A stretch of DNA of 64,000 nt from Poseidonibacter parvus (lineage in GTDB: Bacteria > Campylobacterota > Campylobacteria > Campylobacterales > Arcobacteraceae), in contig NZ_CP019070.1 in NCBI RefSeq assembly GCF_001956695.1, positions 682,001 through 746,000 on the forward strand. The letters run 5' to 3'. The notes beneath the pieces were generated by a model. The model was given only the letters and a program-made list of their open reading frames with translations, was not told where the DNA came from and searched no databases. The position numbers and the translations under genes are program-made. Below, piece after piece: positions 52,190 through 61,022 of the stretch (positions are counted from its first letter, which is position 1; every line of letters starts with the position of its first letter).

Positions 52190-52951
52190 ATGGCAAGAAA
52201 TCTAATAAAATATTCTTTTTCCCTTATCTTTGTACTTCTTTTTTATGGATGTAGTTTTAGCCAAGATAGTATAAAAAGTGTTGCTCAAAGTAATGCAGCT
52301 TCTGAAATTACAAACTATAAAAATGAAACAATCACTTCTTTACTAAAATATAAAAAGAAACTAGATTTAAGAAATCCAAGCTCATATAATAAGTCTTTAT
52401 CAAAAAATATTCTTCATCAAATTCAAACAAATCAAGACTACATAAATATATTGCAAGATGGAAAAGAGTTACAAACATATAATGAATATTTACATTATGC
52501 TTTTTTGAATGAGCAAGTAGAAAATAGAAATGATTTCTTAATTTTAGGACTTTATAAATTAATACACAAAGCTTACAACTTAGGCGGAAATCATAAATTC
52601 ACAGCTTTTCAATATAATAAAATTGAATTGTCAAAATTATATAAATATTTACAAGTTATAAGATGGAAAATTAGAACTAACAAAGATAATAAAGGTAGAT
52701 ATCTTTTTAATACCTGGCAAAATAATTGGCAATTAGAACTTCTAAAAAAAGATGATAGTGATTTAAATATTATAAAAAATTTAGAGTATATTAAAGCTAA
52801 TAAAGAGAGTATTTATAAGCATTCAAACTTTTCTTTTGAAATCTTATTTTCAAGAATACTTTTAAATGTAGAATATACTTTAAGAAAAATAAATATTGAA
52901 CCTTATGCTATGAGTACTTCTGCTATTAAAAGCTTTATTTTTATCTTATAA
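52190..52951 (+). CDS. Hypothetical lipoprotein
   Basis: A 253-residue protein with a lipoprotein signal: hydrophobic stretch at about 9-19 and lipobox FYGC with the lipidated Cys at residue 21. The remainder is helical, polar and Lys/Asn-rich with no motif I recognise. AAAGGAG precedes the ATG. It may share a transcript with valS if the intervening hairpin is leaky. Function unknown. Confidence 0.75.
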   Translation: MARNLIKYSFSLIFVLLFYGCSFSQDSIKSVAQSNAASEITNYKNETITSLLKYKKKLDLRNPSSYNKSLSKNILHQIQTNQDYINILQDGKELQTYNEYLHYAFLNEQVENRNDFLILGLYKLIHKAYNLGGNHKFTAFQYNKIELSKLYKYLQVIRWKIRTNKDNKGRYLFNTWQNNWQLELLKKDDSDLNIIKNLEYIKANKESIYKHSNFSFEILFSRILLNVEYTLRKINIEPYAMSTSAIKSFIFIL

Positions 52952-52978
52952 AGTAAAGTATTTCTACTTTACTTTTTT
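52951..52978. terminator. Bidirectional terminator between lipoprotein and RND genes
   Basis: AAGTAAAGTA and its complement form a perfect 10-bp stem with loop TTTC, followed by TTTT on the plus strand. It overlaps the lipoprotein stop and the end of the convergent RND gene. Confidence 0.8.
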
Positions 52979-55900
52979 ATGATTTTCTTAGTTTATGAGA
53001 GATTGTATATAAAACTGGTAAATAAACTAAGTTTAGAATAGTTCCCCAAGCAAGTCCAAATCCTAAAGCAATTGCAATTGGTTGGAAGATAACTGCTTGT
53101 CCTGTTGGGAAGAAGATTAATGAACTCATACCAATTAAAGTTGTAATTGTTGTAATAATAATAGGTCTAAATCTTTTCGTAGCTTTTTGGAATATTTCTT
53201 CTAGCGTTTTCGCTTTTTTAAGATAAGTCATCATAATAATACCATCATTAATAACAACTCCAGCAAGTCCAAGTGCTCCAATCATTGAAGGCATTGATAA
53301 GTTAAGTCCCATTACTTTATGTCCTATTAATACTCCTAAAATAGAGAAGGGAATAATACTCATAACTATAAATGTTTCTCTAAATGAATTAAATAAATAA
53401 AGCATAGAAAGCATGATTAAAATAATAGCAAGAGCAGAAGCTAGAAGCATATCTCTTTTTAATTCTTCTTTCTTTTGAGCTTCCCCTTTAAATACAAGTT
53501 TTATCCCATCTTCTTTTATTTGATTTAATAATGGTTGTAGTTTTTCAATTACTTCTGTTGAAGTTATAATATCAGGGTCAACATTTGCAAAGAAATAAAA
53601 GTTTTTCTCACCTTGGTCTTTTAAAAGCTGCTCAAAAGCTCTTATTGTATTCAGTTCAACAACTTGCTCTAAGGCTACAAAAGAACCATCATTTAGAGGA
53701 ATTTGTGTATTTTTAAAAGCTTCAAAATCATCTTTATTTTTAGATTTGATTTTAATATCAAGCATTTCTTTATCATCAAATGAAACACCTTTTTTCTTTA
53801 ATAAGTAAAGATTTGAAAGATATGAACCTATAAAGGATTCAGTAACTCCATGAGATTCACCATATTGATTCACTTTTAATTTAATCTCATCAATACCAAA
53901 TTTTAAAGAGTTTGATGCAGATTTTATACCATCTAATTTATTAATCTCATCAGTTAAATCTGCTATGGCTTTGATTACTTTTTGATTATCATGTGAAACC
54001 AAACCAATTTTTACATCTGCTTTAATAGGTCCAACTTTACGCTCTAATACACCTATTTCTTCAAGTTGATATTTTTCTTTATAATTTTGTTTATCTAAGA
54101 ACTTTTTTAATTTTGTAGCAATCTGTCTTGATTTTAAAGTTCTTGTTCTTCCTTCATCATCATAGTAAAAACTTAAATATGGAGTAACATATCTATCTAA
54201 GAGATTTGAAGCTTTTAGCTTTTGTAGTTCCACTGTCATATACATAGTATAAGGAAATCTTTCTGTATTATTTCCTGTATCTTTTCTATATCCTGCAACT
54301 GAATCAATACTTCTTATAAAGAATTCATCTTTTTGTAGCATTAAATCTTTTTCAATTTCTTGCACTATTTTAAACGATTGTTCAAGTGTTGTATTTGCGT
54401 CTGCTTTCATTGATATTTTTACATCTGTTGCATCAAACTTTGGAAACATTTGGAATTTAGATGTTTTAATAGCTGTATATGTTGCAAAAGGCACAAGTAT
54501 AACAAAAATGATAAGGAATGTTTTTTTCCAATTCATAAAGAAATGAATAATTGCATTATAAACTTTATTAGCTTTTTCCCATGAGGTAACTTTTGCACCA
54601 TTTTTTAAAGCATGTGCTGCATGAATTGGAAGGAAAATAAATGATTCAATAAGAGAAGCTACAACTAATGCACTAAGTGCAATTGGTATAAGCTTCATAA
54701 CTTCACCCATTGTTCCACTAATCATTAATACAGGAAGAAAGGAAAATAGTGTTGTAAGTGATGCTACAGTTACAGGCTTAACCATTTCACTAGCACCTTT
54801 TACTGCTGCATCTTTTGGAGCCATTCCTTCTTCGATATGTTGTTGGATATTTTCACTTACAACAATAGCATCATCAACAACAATACCAATTGCAATTAAA
54901 ACTCCAACAAGTGAAATCATATTTATAGAATAGCCACTAAGGTACATATAAATAGCTGCAATTACAAAAGATGTTGGAATACCAAGTGCGATAATTGCAG
55001 ACATTCTAAAGTTGATTAAAATCATTACTAAAATAGTAATTAAGATTATTCCTAATAAGATATTTGATACAACAATATTTAACCTATCAGTAATTCTTTC
55101 ACTATTATCATCAGCAATTGTAGTCGTTATATCTGGGTTCTTTTTGTTTATTGAAGGAAGCAAATCTTTTATCTTCTGAGCAAGTACTATTGCATCAGCA
55201 GTATCTGACTGTTCAACTGCAAGAGAGATTGCATTTTGTCCATTAAAAGAGTAAAGAGTTGAAGAGTCTTCATACTTTTTAGAGATTTGTGCAATATCTT
55301 TTACATAAATATTTGTATTTGAAACCTTGATTAAAGTATTTCCAAAATCTACTGCATTTTTAGCACCATTGTATGTGGAAATATAGTAATGCTTTTTAGG
55401 GTCTTCAATTTTTCCAACTGGAAAGATATATGATAAAGTAGAAATTGCAGAGAATACTTCACTTTTATTAAGCCCTAATGCATCAATTTTTTTATCATCA
55501 ATTAAGACTTCAAAGTACTTATCTGAATCTCCAAATATCGTAACATCATTAATCCCAGTAATTCCTAGAATTTGGCTTTTAATAGAATCTGCAAAGGGTT
55601 TTAAATCATCTGTCGAATATTTTTCTGATGTAAGTGTAATATCTATAAGTGCTCTTGAACGATCTAAAACATTTACAGTAGGCTCATCCATATCAGAAGG
55701 AAGGTTAGATTGAACAAGTGCAATAGCATCTTTTACTTTATCTGCTTCATTATATTTATTTTTACCTTTTTTAAGTTCTAAAACAATAGTAAATGAACCT
55801 GGGCTTATGATTGTTGACATTGTATCAACACTATCAATATTTTTTACATTATCTTCAATTTCAACAACAGCCATTTTATCTAGTATATCAACTGAAGCTC

Positions 55901-56063
55901 CACTATAAGAGCCTTTAATTGAAATCATATCAAGTTCAAAACTTGGAAAAATTTCTTTTGGTGTTTTTGTATAAGACCAAAGTCCAATAGCAAATACTAA
56001 TATAAATAGAGTATAATTAACTCTTGAATTTTCTACAAAAAATCTTAAAATTTTATCAAACAT
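52977..56063 (-). CDS. RND-family efflux transporter, inner-membrane pump
   Basis: A 1028-residue pump of the AcrB/HAE or HME-like family: one N-terminal helix, a periplasmic domain, five to six helices with the VGVLIAIGIVVDDAIVVSENI motif (the proton-relay Asp pair, about 387-407), a second periplasmic domain and a matching second helix bundle. RND pumps expel drugs, metals or bile-like compounds. Unlike usual loci, no periplasmic adaptor or outer-membrane channel gene lies beside it in the window. It could also belong to the broader MMPL/HAE group; substrate unknown. Confidence 0.87.
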   Translation of the reverse strand: MFDKILRFFVENSRVNYTLFILVFAIGLWSYTKTPKEIFPSFELDMISIKGSYSGASVDILDKMAVVEIEDNVKNIDSVDTMSTIISPGSFTIVLELKKGKNKYNEADKVKDAIALVQSNLPSDMDEPTVNVLDRSRALIDITLTSEKYSTDDLKPFADSIKSQILGITGINDVTIFGDSDKYFEVLIDDKKIDALGLNKSEVFSAISTLSYIFPVGKIEDPKKHYYISTYNGAKNAVDFGNTLIKVSNTNIYVKDIAQISKKYEDSSTLYSFNGQNAISLAVEQSDTADAIVLAQKIKDLLPSINKKNPDITTTIADDNSERITDRLNIVVSNILLGIILITILVMILINFRMSAIIALGIPTSFVIAAIYMYLSGYSINMISLVGVLIAIGIVVDDAIVVSENIQQHIEEGMAPKDAAVKGASEMVKPVTVASLTTLFSFLPVLMISGTMGEVMKLIPIALSALVVASLIESFIFLPIHAAHALKNGAKVTSWEKANKVYNAIIHFFMNWKKTFLIIFVILVPFATYTAIKTSKFQMFPKFDATDVKISMKADANTTLEQSFKIVQEIEKDLMLQKDEFFIRSIDSVAGYRKDTGNNTERFPYTMYMTVELQKLKASNLLDRYVTPYLSFYYDDEGRTRTLKSRQIATKLKKFLDKQNYKEKYQLEEIGVLERKVGPIKADVKIGLVSHDNQKVIKAIADLTDEINKLDGIKSASNSLKFGIDEIKLKVNQYGESHGVTESFIGSYLSNLYLLKKKGVSFDDKEMLDIKIKSKNKDDFEAFKNTQIPLNDGSFVALEQVVELNTIRAFEQLLKDQGEKNFYFFANVDPDIITSTEVIEKLQPLLNQIKEDGIKLVFKGEAQKKEELKRDMLLASALAIILIMLSMLYLFNSFRETFIVMSIIPFSILGVLIGHKVMGLNLSMPSMIGALGLAGVVINDGIIMMTYLKKAKTLEEIFQKATKRFRPIIITTITTLIGMSSLIFFPTGQAVIFQPIAIALGFGLAWGTILNLVYLPVLYTISHKLRKS

Positions 56064-56220
56064 TATAATCCTTATTTAATACAAAGAATTATAATATATC
56101 TTTATTAACGTAGTATTAATATTATTGGTGGAAGTTATTAACTTGCAATAAATAATATCAATAAGTTAAATTAAATTTTTTTTGATAGAATAAAATAAAA
56201 AAATTAAAGAAGTACATAAT

Positions 56221-56577
56221 ATGATTGAAGAATCTTTAGAAGATAAAAAAAGAAAGCTAAAGTATCTAAAACAAATAGAAAATGATATTTTAATCAAATC
56301 AAATAAAAAATATAGTTTATATAAATCAACATTACTCTGTACTTTAATTGGTTTAGAAACTTTATTTATTGTTCTTGTTTGGACAATAGGATGGGATTTA
56401 GTACAACCTATAAGTTGGGTTATAACTTTTTTAATGCTTAATGGTAGTATTATTTGTTACTTAATAATAAGTGAAAAAAGCTGTAATTTATTTAAAATTC
56501 TTGATAATAAAAAAGAATCTATTTTAAATAATATTGAACATCAAGAAAATTTTAATAAAATAAAATCACAGAGTTAG
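56221..56577 (+). CDS. Hypothetical two-helix membrane protein
   Basis: A 118-residue protein: a charged N-terminal helix (SLEDKKRKLKYLKQIEND), two membrane helices (about 38-58 and 63-85) joined by a short tryptophan-containing loop, and a polar Lys/Asn-rich tail. No known motif. Ribosome-binding site is weak (AAGAAG). Single gene, convergent with the SnoaL-like gene. Confidence 0.65.
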   Translation: MIEESLEDKKRKLKYLKQIENDILIKSNKKYSLYKSTLLCTLIGLETLFIVLVWTIGWDLVQPISWVITFLMLNGSIICYLIISEKSCNLFKILDNKKESILNNIEHQENFNKIKSQS

Positions 56578-56611
56578 AATATACGATAAAAAGCTTTGAA
56601 GAAAAAATTAG

Positions 56612-56643
56612 TTAAATCGATAGTCTAGAAGCTATCGATTTAA
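56612..56643. terminator. Hairpin between convergent genes
   Basis: TTAAATCGATAG and CTATCGATTTAA form a perfect 12-bp stem around an 8-nt loop, 35 bp after one stop and 14 bp before the other. Likely bidirectional terminator, though no long T-run follows. Confidence 0.6.
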
Positions 56644-56656
56644 TTTAGTATTAATA

Positions 56657-57070
56657 TTATTGTTCATTTTTTAATTGTTTTACAAGAGTATTTAAATCAC
56701 CTAATACCCAAACACTTTTTATTTTCCCTTCTTCGAATTTAAAAAATGTTGCACCATTATAAATAAGTCTATTATTCGTTGCTTCATAATCTAATAATTT
56801 TCCAGAATGTTTTCCTGTGTATAAAGCTCTTACTGCAATAGTATCCTCACCTACAACAATATCAACAATACTATGAAATAAGTTAGGAATTGCAGTATGA
56901 ATCATATCCATGTATACTTCAAACTCTTTTTTTCCATTAGCCGATAAACCCAATGATCCATGAAACGAAATATTATCATCAAAAAGAGTGTTAATAAAGT
57001 CTTTGTTTTTTTTATTCCATAATTCTTCATAGTATAAATTCACTAAATCTTTATTTGTTAATTTTTTCAT
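56657..57070 (-). CDS. SnoaL-like/NTF2-fold polyketide-cyclase family protein
   Basis: A 137-residue protein with the NTF2-like pattern of the SnoaL group: an N-terminal helix (VNLYYEELWNKKNKDFINTLF), then FHGSLGLSANGKKEFEVYMD and strands ending KFEEGKIKSVWVLGDL. Such small alpha-beta barrels act as cyclases, isomerases or ligand binders; the substrate is not evident. It starts in an ATGA overlap with the 84-residue gene upstream. Confidence 0.75.
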   Translation of the reverse strand: MKKLTNKDLVNLYYEELWNKKNKDFINTLFDDNISFHGSLGLSANGKKEFEVYMDMIHTAIPNLFHSIVDIVVGEDTIAVRALYTGKHSGKLLDYEATNNRLIYNGATFFKFEEGKIKSVWVLGDLNTLVKQLKNEQ

Positions 57071-57321
57071 TCTTCAATCCTTTTAATTCTTATAACTTCA
57101 CTTTTATTTTTAATAAACTGTATATCTAGAAATGCATATTCATCACACTCATTATAATCAGATGTAAAATACTTTTCATAGCCTAGTTTTTGCAATTCAT
57201 AATCAATATTTTCTTCAGTTAATCTATTTTTAACTCTATCCATAATGTACAGGACATCATTTTCATCAATATTTGCACTTAATAATTCATATTTGATAGA
57301 TAAATCTAATTGAGCTAACAT
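57067..57321 (-). CDS. Hypothetical 84-residue protein
   Basis: A small acidic soluble protein with alternating helix and strand (LSIKYELLSANIDENDVLYIMDRV), no Cys, no membrane segment and no recognised motif. It is coupled to the SnoaL-like gene through an overlapping stop and start, so they probably form a two-gene operon. AAAGGAAAG precedes it. Confidence 0.6.
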   Translation of the reverse strand: MLAQLDLSIKYELLSANIDENDVLYIMDRVKNRLTEENIDYELQKLGYEKYFTSDYNECDEYAFLDIQFIKNKSEVIRIKRIEE

Positions 57322-57392
57322 TTTTTGGTTCTTTCCTTTTTATATTATATAGAATAAGAAAGTTTTACGGCTAAAAGTTAAATAAACTAAAT

Positions 57393-57641
57393 TTACTTAA
57401 AGTTATTATTATCTTCTTGTGAATTTTCTTCAAGGTCTTGTTCTTGATTTGTTTCTTTTTCAAATAGACATTTGTCTAATTCTTGTTCACATTTTTCTAT
57501 ACAATCATCATTATTTGTATTGTCACACTTTATAATACAAGATTCGAATTGTTCATCACAATCAATATTGTCGATATTTTTAGTATTTGCACTTAATAAT
57601 ATTGCGAAAGCAAATAGTGCAAGTGAGATTTTTTTTAACAT
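57393..57641 (-). CDS. Small secreted protein with twin CX3C motif
   Basis: An 82-residue precursor with a Sec signal peptide (about 1-18). The mature part has six Cys arranged symmetrically: C28-x6-C35-x3-C39-x7-C47-x3-C51-x6-C58. The paired CX3C and outer Cys could cross-link two antiparallel helices by three disulfides. The rest is very acidic (Asp, Glu, Asn, Gln). A TAGGAG site precedes the ATG. No family recognised; periplasmic or exported location is inferred. Confidence 0.65.
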   Translation of the reverse strand: MLKKISLALFAFAILLSANTKNIDNIDCDEQFESCIIKCDNTNNDDCIEKCEQELDKCLFEKETNQEQDLEENSQEDNNNFK

Positions 57642-58002
57642 TTAAACTCCTATATTTACTAAATTTAACTTATGTATAAGTTTCATTTGTTAGTATAAAA
57701 GTACTCAAGTTTAACAGAGTACAACAAAAATTTCAGATACTTGAATTTTAACGCACGGCCAAATGCAAAATAGAGTGTCTGAAAATACAGAAAACTTTCT
57801 TCTTATTCTAATGCGATATTATAAACTATAAAAAAAAGAAAAAACCTGAAAAAAATCTTAAGTTATTTGAAAATTATTTTAAGCCCAATTTAAAGGCATC
57901 TTTAGATATCTTTTTATAATAATAAATTTTAAGATATATCTATTTTATTTCTAAAAATATTAAAAAAAAATGTTTTTTTATAAAACATAAAAAGGTGAGT
58001 TA
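57642..58002. other. Intergenic region between the twin-CX3C gene and the ABC ATPase gene
   Basis: A 361-bp gap without a credible gene. It contains a long imperfect stem (57731-57784, separate entry) and, closer to the plus-strand gene, a TATAAT at 57915-57920. The rest is AT-rich homopolymer tracts. Confidence 0.5.
57731..57784. repeat. Long stem-loop of unknown role
   Basis: TTTCAGATACTT (57731-57742) pairs with GAGTGTCTGAAA (57773-57784) over 12 bp, including two G-U pairs if read on the plus strand. The 30-nt loop holds an unusually GC-rich patch, ACGCACGGCC. Could be a structured transcript or an operator for a divergent promoter region. Confidence 0.35.
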
Positions 58003-58800
58003 ATGAAAGAAAAAACTACAATACTAAATTTTGAAAATATTTATGTAAGCTATGAAGTAACACCAATACTTGAAAAAATAAATCTACAAATAAAAGAGGG
58101 TGAGCATTGGACAATTTTAGGCTCAAACGGAAGTGGTAAATCAACTTTAATAAAATTAATATCAAATGATTTATACCCTAATACTAAATACCCTTTTAAA
58201 AAAGAAGTCTTTGGAAAAGACAGATGGAGTATATTTGATTTAAAAAAGAATCTAGGAATCATTTCAAATGATTTACATAATTACTTTGAAAAGCATGGAA
58301 GTTTTCTTAGTGCTTATGAGGTAATATTAAGTGGTTATTTTAGTACTATTGGGGTTTTTAAGCATCAGGATTTCACTATTGAACAACATAAAAAAGCTTT
58401 AGAAGTTTTAGATTTTTTAGAAATTCCTCAAATTAAAGATAAAAAAGTTCATCAAATGAGTACTGGACAATTAAGAAGATGTATTATTGGACGAGCTTTA
58501 ATTCACGAACCAAAAGCATTTATTTTAGATGAGCCAACTGTAGGACTTGATATTAAAGCTCAAAATAGCTTTATTAAGTTTATCAGAAAGTTATCTTCAA
58601 CTGCATCAATTATTTTAGTTACTCACCATATTGAAGAAATTTTTCCTGAAGTTTCACATATTGCTCTAATGTATAATAGAACGATTTTTAAACAAGGTGA
58701 AAAGAAGGATATTTTAACTTCAAAAAACCTTTCAGAGATTTTTGAAGTTGATATTAAACTTGAAGAAGAGAATCAAAAATATTATATAAAAAACAAGTAG
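58003..58800 (+). CDS. Orphan ABC transporter ATP-binding protein, ModF/YlmA-like
   Basis: A 265-residue ABC ATPase: Walker A GSNGSGKST near 41, signature MSTGQLRRCIIGRAL near 151 and Walker B AFILDEPTVGLD near 172. The style (EGEHWTILGSNGSGKST, GIISNDLHNYF) is that of ModF/YlmA-type stand-alone ATPases without a linked permease. Substrate unknown. Its stop codon abuts that of the convergent lapD gene. Confidence 0.75.
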   Translation: MKEKTTILNFENIYVSYEVTPILEKINLQIKEGEHWTILGSNGSGKSTLIKLISNDLYPNTKYPFKKEVFGKDRWSIFDLKKNLGIISNDLHNYFEKHGSFLSAYEVILSGYFSTIGVFKHQDFTIEQHKKALEVLDFLEIPQIKDKKVHQMSTGQLRRCIIGRALIHEPKAFILDEPTVGLDIKAQNSFIKFIRKLSSTASIILVTHHIEEIFPEVSHIALMYNRTIFKQGEKKDILTSKNLSEIFEVDIKLEEENQKYYIKNK

Positions 58801-58811
58801 TTATCTACTTG
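58794..58811. terminator. Short hairpin spanning the abutting stops of two convergent genes
   Basis: CAAGTAG-TTAT-CTACTTG: a 7-bp stem containing the TAG of the plus-strand gene in one arm, with the minus-strand stop in the loop. No T-run on either side, so at most weak termination. Confidence 0.35.
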
Positions 58812-61011
58812 CTGCATAAAGGCTAAAACTTTTAATAATGTCTAAGTCTTCTTCATCTTTTACATTTTCTGCAAAAACTTTTATATTCAATAAAGTTGAT
58901 AACTCTTGAATTGCTTCAACAAAATTTTGCTTAGAATTGTCATTGCAGATATTACAAGTATAATCTCTTGCTAATCTTATATAATCAAGGTTAAAATCTT
59001 TAATATTATCAAGTGGTATAAATTTACTCTCAAATCTTTTTATAATTATCTTTGCACCATATTTATGTATTTCATCTGCAAAAAATTTGAATTTATCCAT
59101 ATCTTTAGCAACTGCATATGCAGTAATAGAAAATACTAATTGCTTTGCAATTTTATTATTATTTTGAATTGTACGAGCTATCCAAGCAATAAAAGCAGTA
59201 TTGTTAATAGATTCTAATGAAAGGTTTATAGAAATATTATGATTTATTTTATTTTCTAAAATATGATTAATTACATTAGACACAATTTTTTTATCTAAGT
59301 CTATAATCTTTTCATATTTTTCTGCAATAGATACAAATGTTCCTATTGGGATATCCATTCCATCTTTATCACAAGCACTTGTAAATGCTTCTTGCATAAC
59401 AAGTTCATTTGAATGATTTAATAATGTAGCATCCCCTATATATTTAACATTAAATTTAGAGTTATCAATAATATCAAAAATTAAATCTCTCCATGATTCC
59501 ATATCTCTTGATAAATCATTTGAATCTCTAATATAAGCTTCATTTGCTCCAATTAGTGTTGCTTTTTGATAAGCTTCATTTGCAGCTTGTAGCATTTCAG
59601 GTGTTGTTCCTATTGGATTAAAAGGTGTTGCTCCTATATGAGCAATTTCTTTTTTCCCGAATTCAAGAGCTAATTTTCCTAAACTTTCTTGTAAAGATTT
59701 AGCGAATTTAATACTATCTTCATAAGAAAAACCTTCTCCAATCACTGCAAATTCTGAACCAAAAAATCTATAAGCAATAGTTTTTTTATCTTTAATTGAA
59801 GTATTCTTTAAAATACTTCCAAACTCTTTTATAAAAGCATTTACTTCTTTATTTGTATGTGATTTTGCGTAAGTTGCTAAGTCAAATATTTTAATTACAA
59901 AAACATAACCTGTTTTTTTGTGAATAAACATATTCTTCATATCAGTTTCAAAACTTTGTTTTAAACTTAGTCCACATAACTCATCCACTGAAAGTTTTTC
60001 TGAACTATTTTTTAAATTATTGTTTAGTTTATTTATAATAGCTTCAATTTTTGAAGACATATCATTCATAGCAATTGCAACATTTTTAATTTCTGTTGTC
60101 CATGGAAGTTTTTCTATTATTCCAAATTTACCAACAGCAATACTATTTGCAAGTTTTTCTATTCTTTTTAAAGGTTTTAGTAAGTATTGAACAAAAATAA
60201 ATAAAATTAACATTGAAAATAAAAAAGCAAGAATTGAATATATTATTCCACTTTTAGCTTGTTGATATAATTTTGCATAAGCATCACCTGGATTTGCACT
60301 TACATAAATAATTGCTGTTGTTTTCCATCCATCACTAATTTCACTACTTTTTTCCTCAAGTTTAATTGGAATCATATCAATAAACCAATTAGGTACATAA
60401 TAAAATTTTACAGCTCTTGTAGCTTTTGCTATAACTTTTTGAATTGTTAATTTTGAACTTGTATTAACTTTCATACCGTTTTCATTAATTGCAGTAAAAT
60501 TAAATGTAATTTTTCCTCCATTTGTATATTCAGCACTTGGAATATAAGAATATGTATCTTCTTCTATATCAATTTGCGATTCATCTATCTCTTCATTCTC
60601 TAGTTCAGACAACTCTTTAGAAAGTTCACTATCTGATGTTATTTTCTCTATTTTTCCAAAAGAATTATCAATAGTTAAATCTGAAATCTTCCATAAAGAA
60701 TCATCTAAATCTACGCTATTTCTAATTAGTTGTGTTTCACTTATTGTAAAAGATGCATCAACTAATCTTATTTCTTTATAAAAACCTCTATTTGAAATTG
60801 CAGTAATTATTGATTCAATCTCAGGGTCTTGTTTATCTTTTAATAATGATTTTAAACCCATTCCTAAAGATGTTGCAGTATCCTGTGCTTTAGTTATAGA
60901 TTCTATTTCTAAGTACTCTTTTGTATTTTTAACACTAATAATAAAATTACCAGTAAAAATCATAAAAAATATGAAAGCAATTATTATATAAAGTTGTTTT
61001 GATAAAGACAT
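58801..61011 (-). CDS. lapD: LapD-like c-di-GMP receptor (degenerate GGDEF-EAL)
   Basis: A 736-residue inner-membrane protein: helix at about 6-26, periplasmic LapD/MoxY-type domain, second helix near 250-270 with HAMP, degenerate GGDEF (RFFGSEF in place of GGDEF) and degenerate EAL (MQEAF in place of EAL). Loss of both catalytic motifs is typical of LapD, which binds c-di-GMP inside and then sequesters the protease LapG in the periplasm. The lapG gene is 11 bp upstream. An extra acidic stretch rich in Glu/Asp/Ile lies in the periplasmic domain (about 120-155). Confidence 0.87.
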   Translation of the reverse strand: MSLSKQLYIIIAFIFFMIFTGNFIISVKNTKEYLEIESITKAQDTATSLGMGLKSLLKDKQDPEIESIITAISNRGFYKEIRLVDASFTISETQLIRNSVDLDDSLWKISDLTIDNSFGKIEKITSDSELSKELSELENEEIDESQIDIEEDTYSYIPSAEYTNGGKITFNFTAINENGMKVNTSSKLTIQKVIAKATRAVKFYYVPNWFIDMIPIKLEEKSSEISDGWKTTAIIYVSANPGDAYAKLYQQAKSGIIYSILAFLFSMLILFIFVQYLLKPLKRIEKLANSIAVGKFGIIEKLPWTTEIKNVAIAMNDMSSKIEAIINKLNNNLKNSSEKLSVDELCGLSLKQSFETDMKNMFIHKKTGYVFVIKIFDLATYAKSHTNKEVNAFIKEFGSILKNTSIKDKKTIAYRFFGSEFAVIGEGFSYEDSIKFAKSLQESLGKLALEFGKKEIAHIGATPFNPIGTTPEMLQAANEAYQKATLIGANEAYIRDSNDLSRDMESWRDLIFDIIDNSKFNVKYIGDATLLNHSNELVMQEAFTSACDKDGMDIPIGTFVSIAEKYEKIIDLDKKIVSNVINHILENKINHNISINLSLESINNTAFIAWIARTIQNNNKIAKQLVFSITAYAVAKDMDKFKFFADEIHKYGAKIIIKRFESKFIPLDNIKDFNLDYIRLARDYTCNICNDNSKQNFVEAIQELSTLLNIKVFAENVKDEEDLDIIKSFSLYAASR

Positions 61012-61022
61012 TTTATTTCCTT

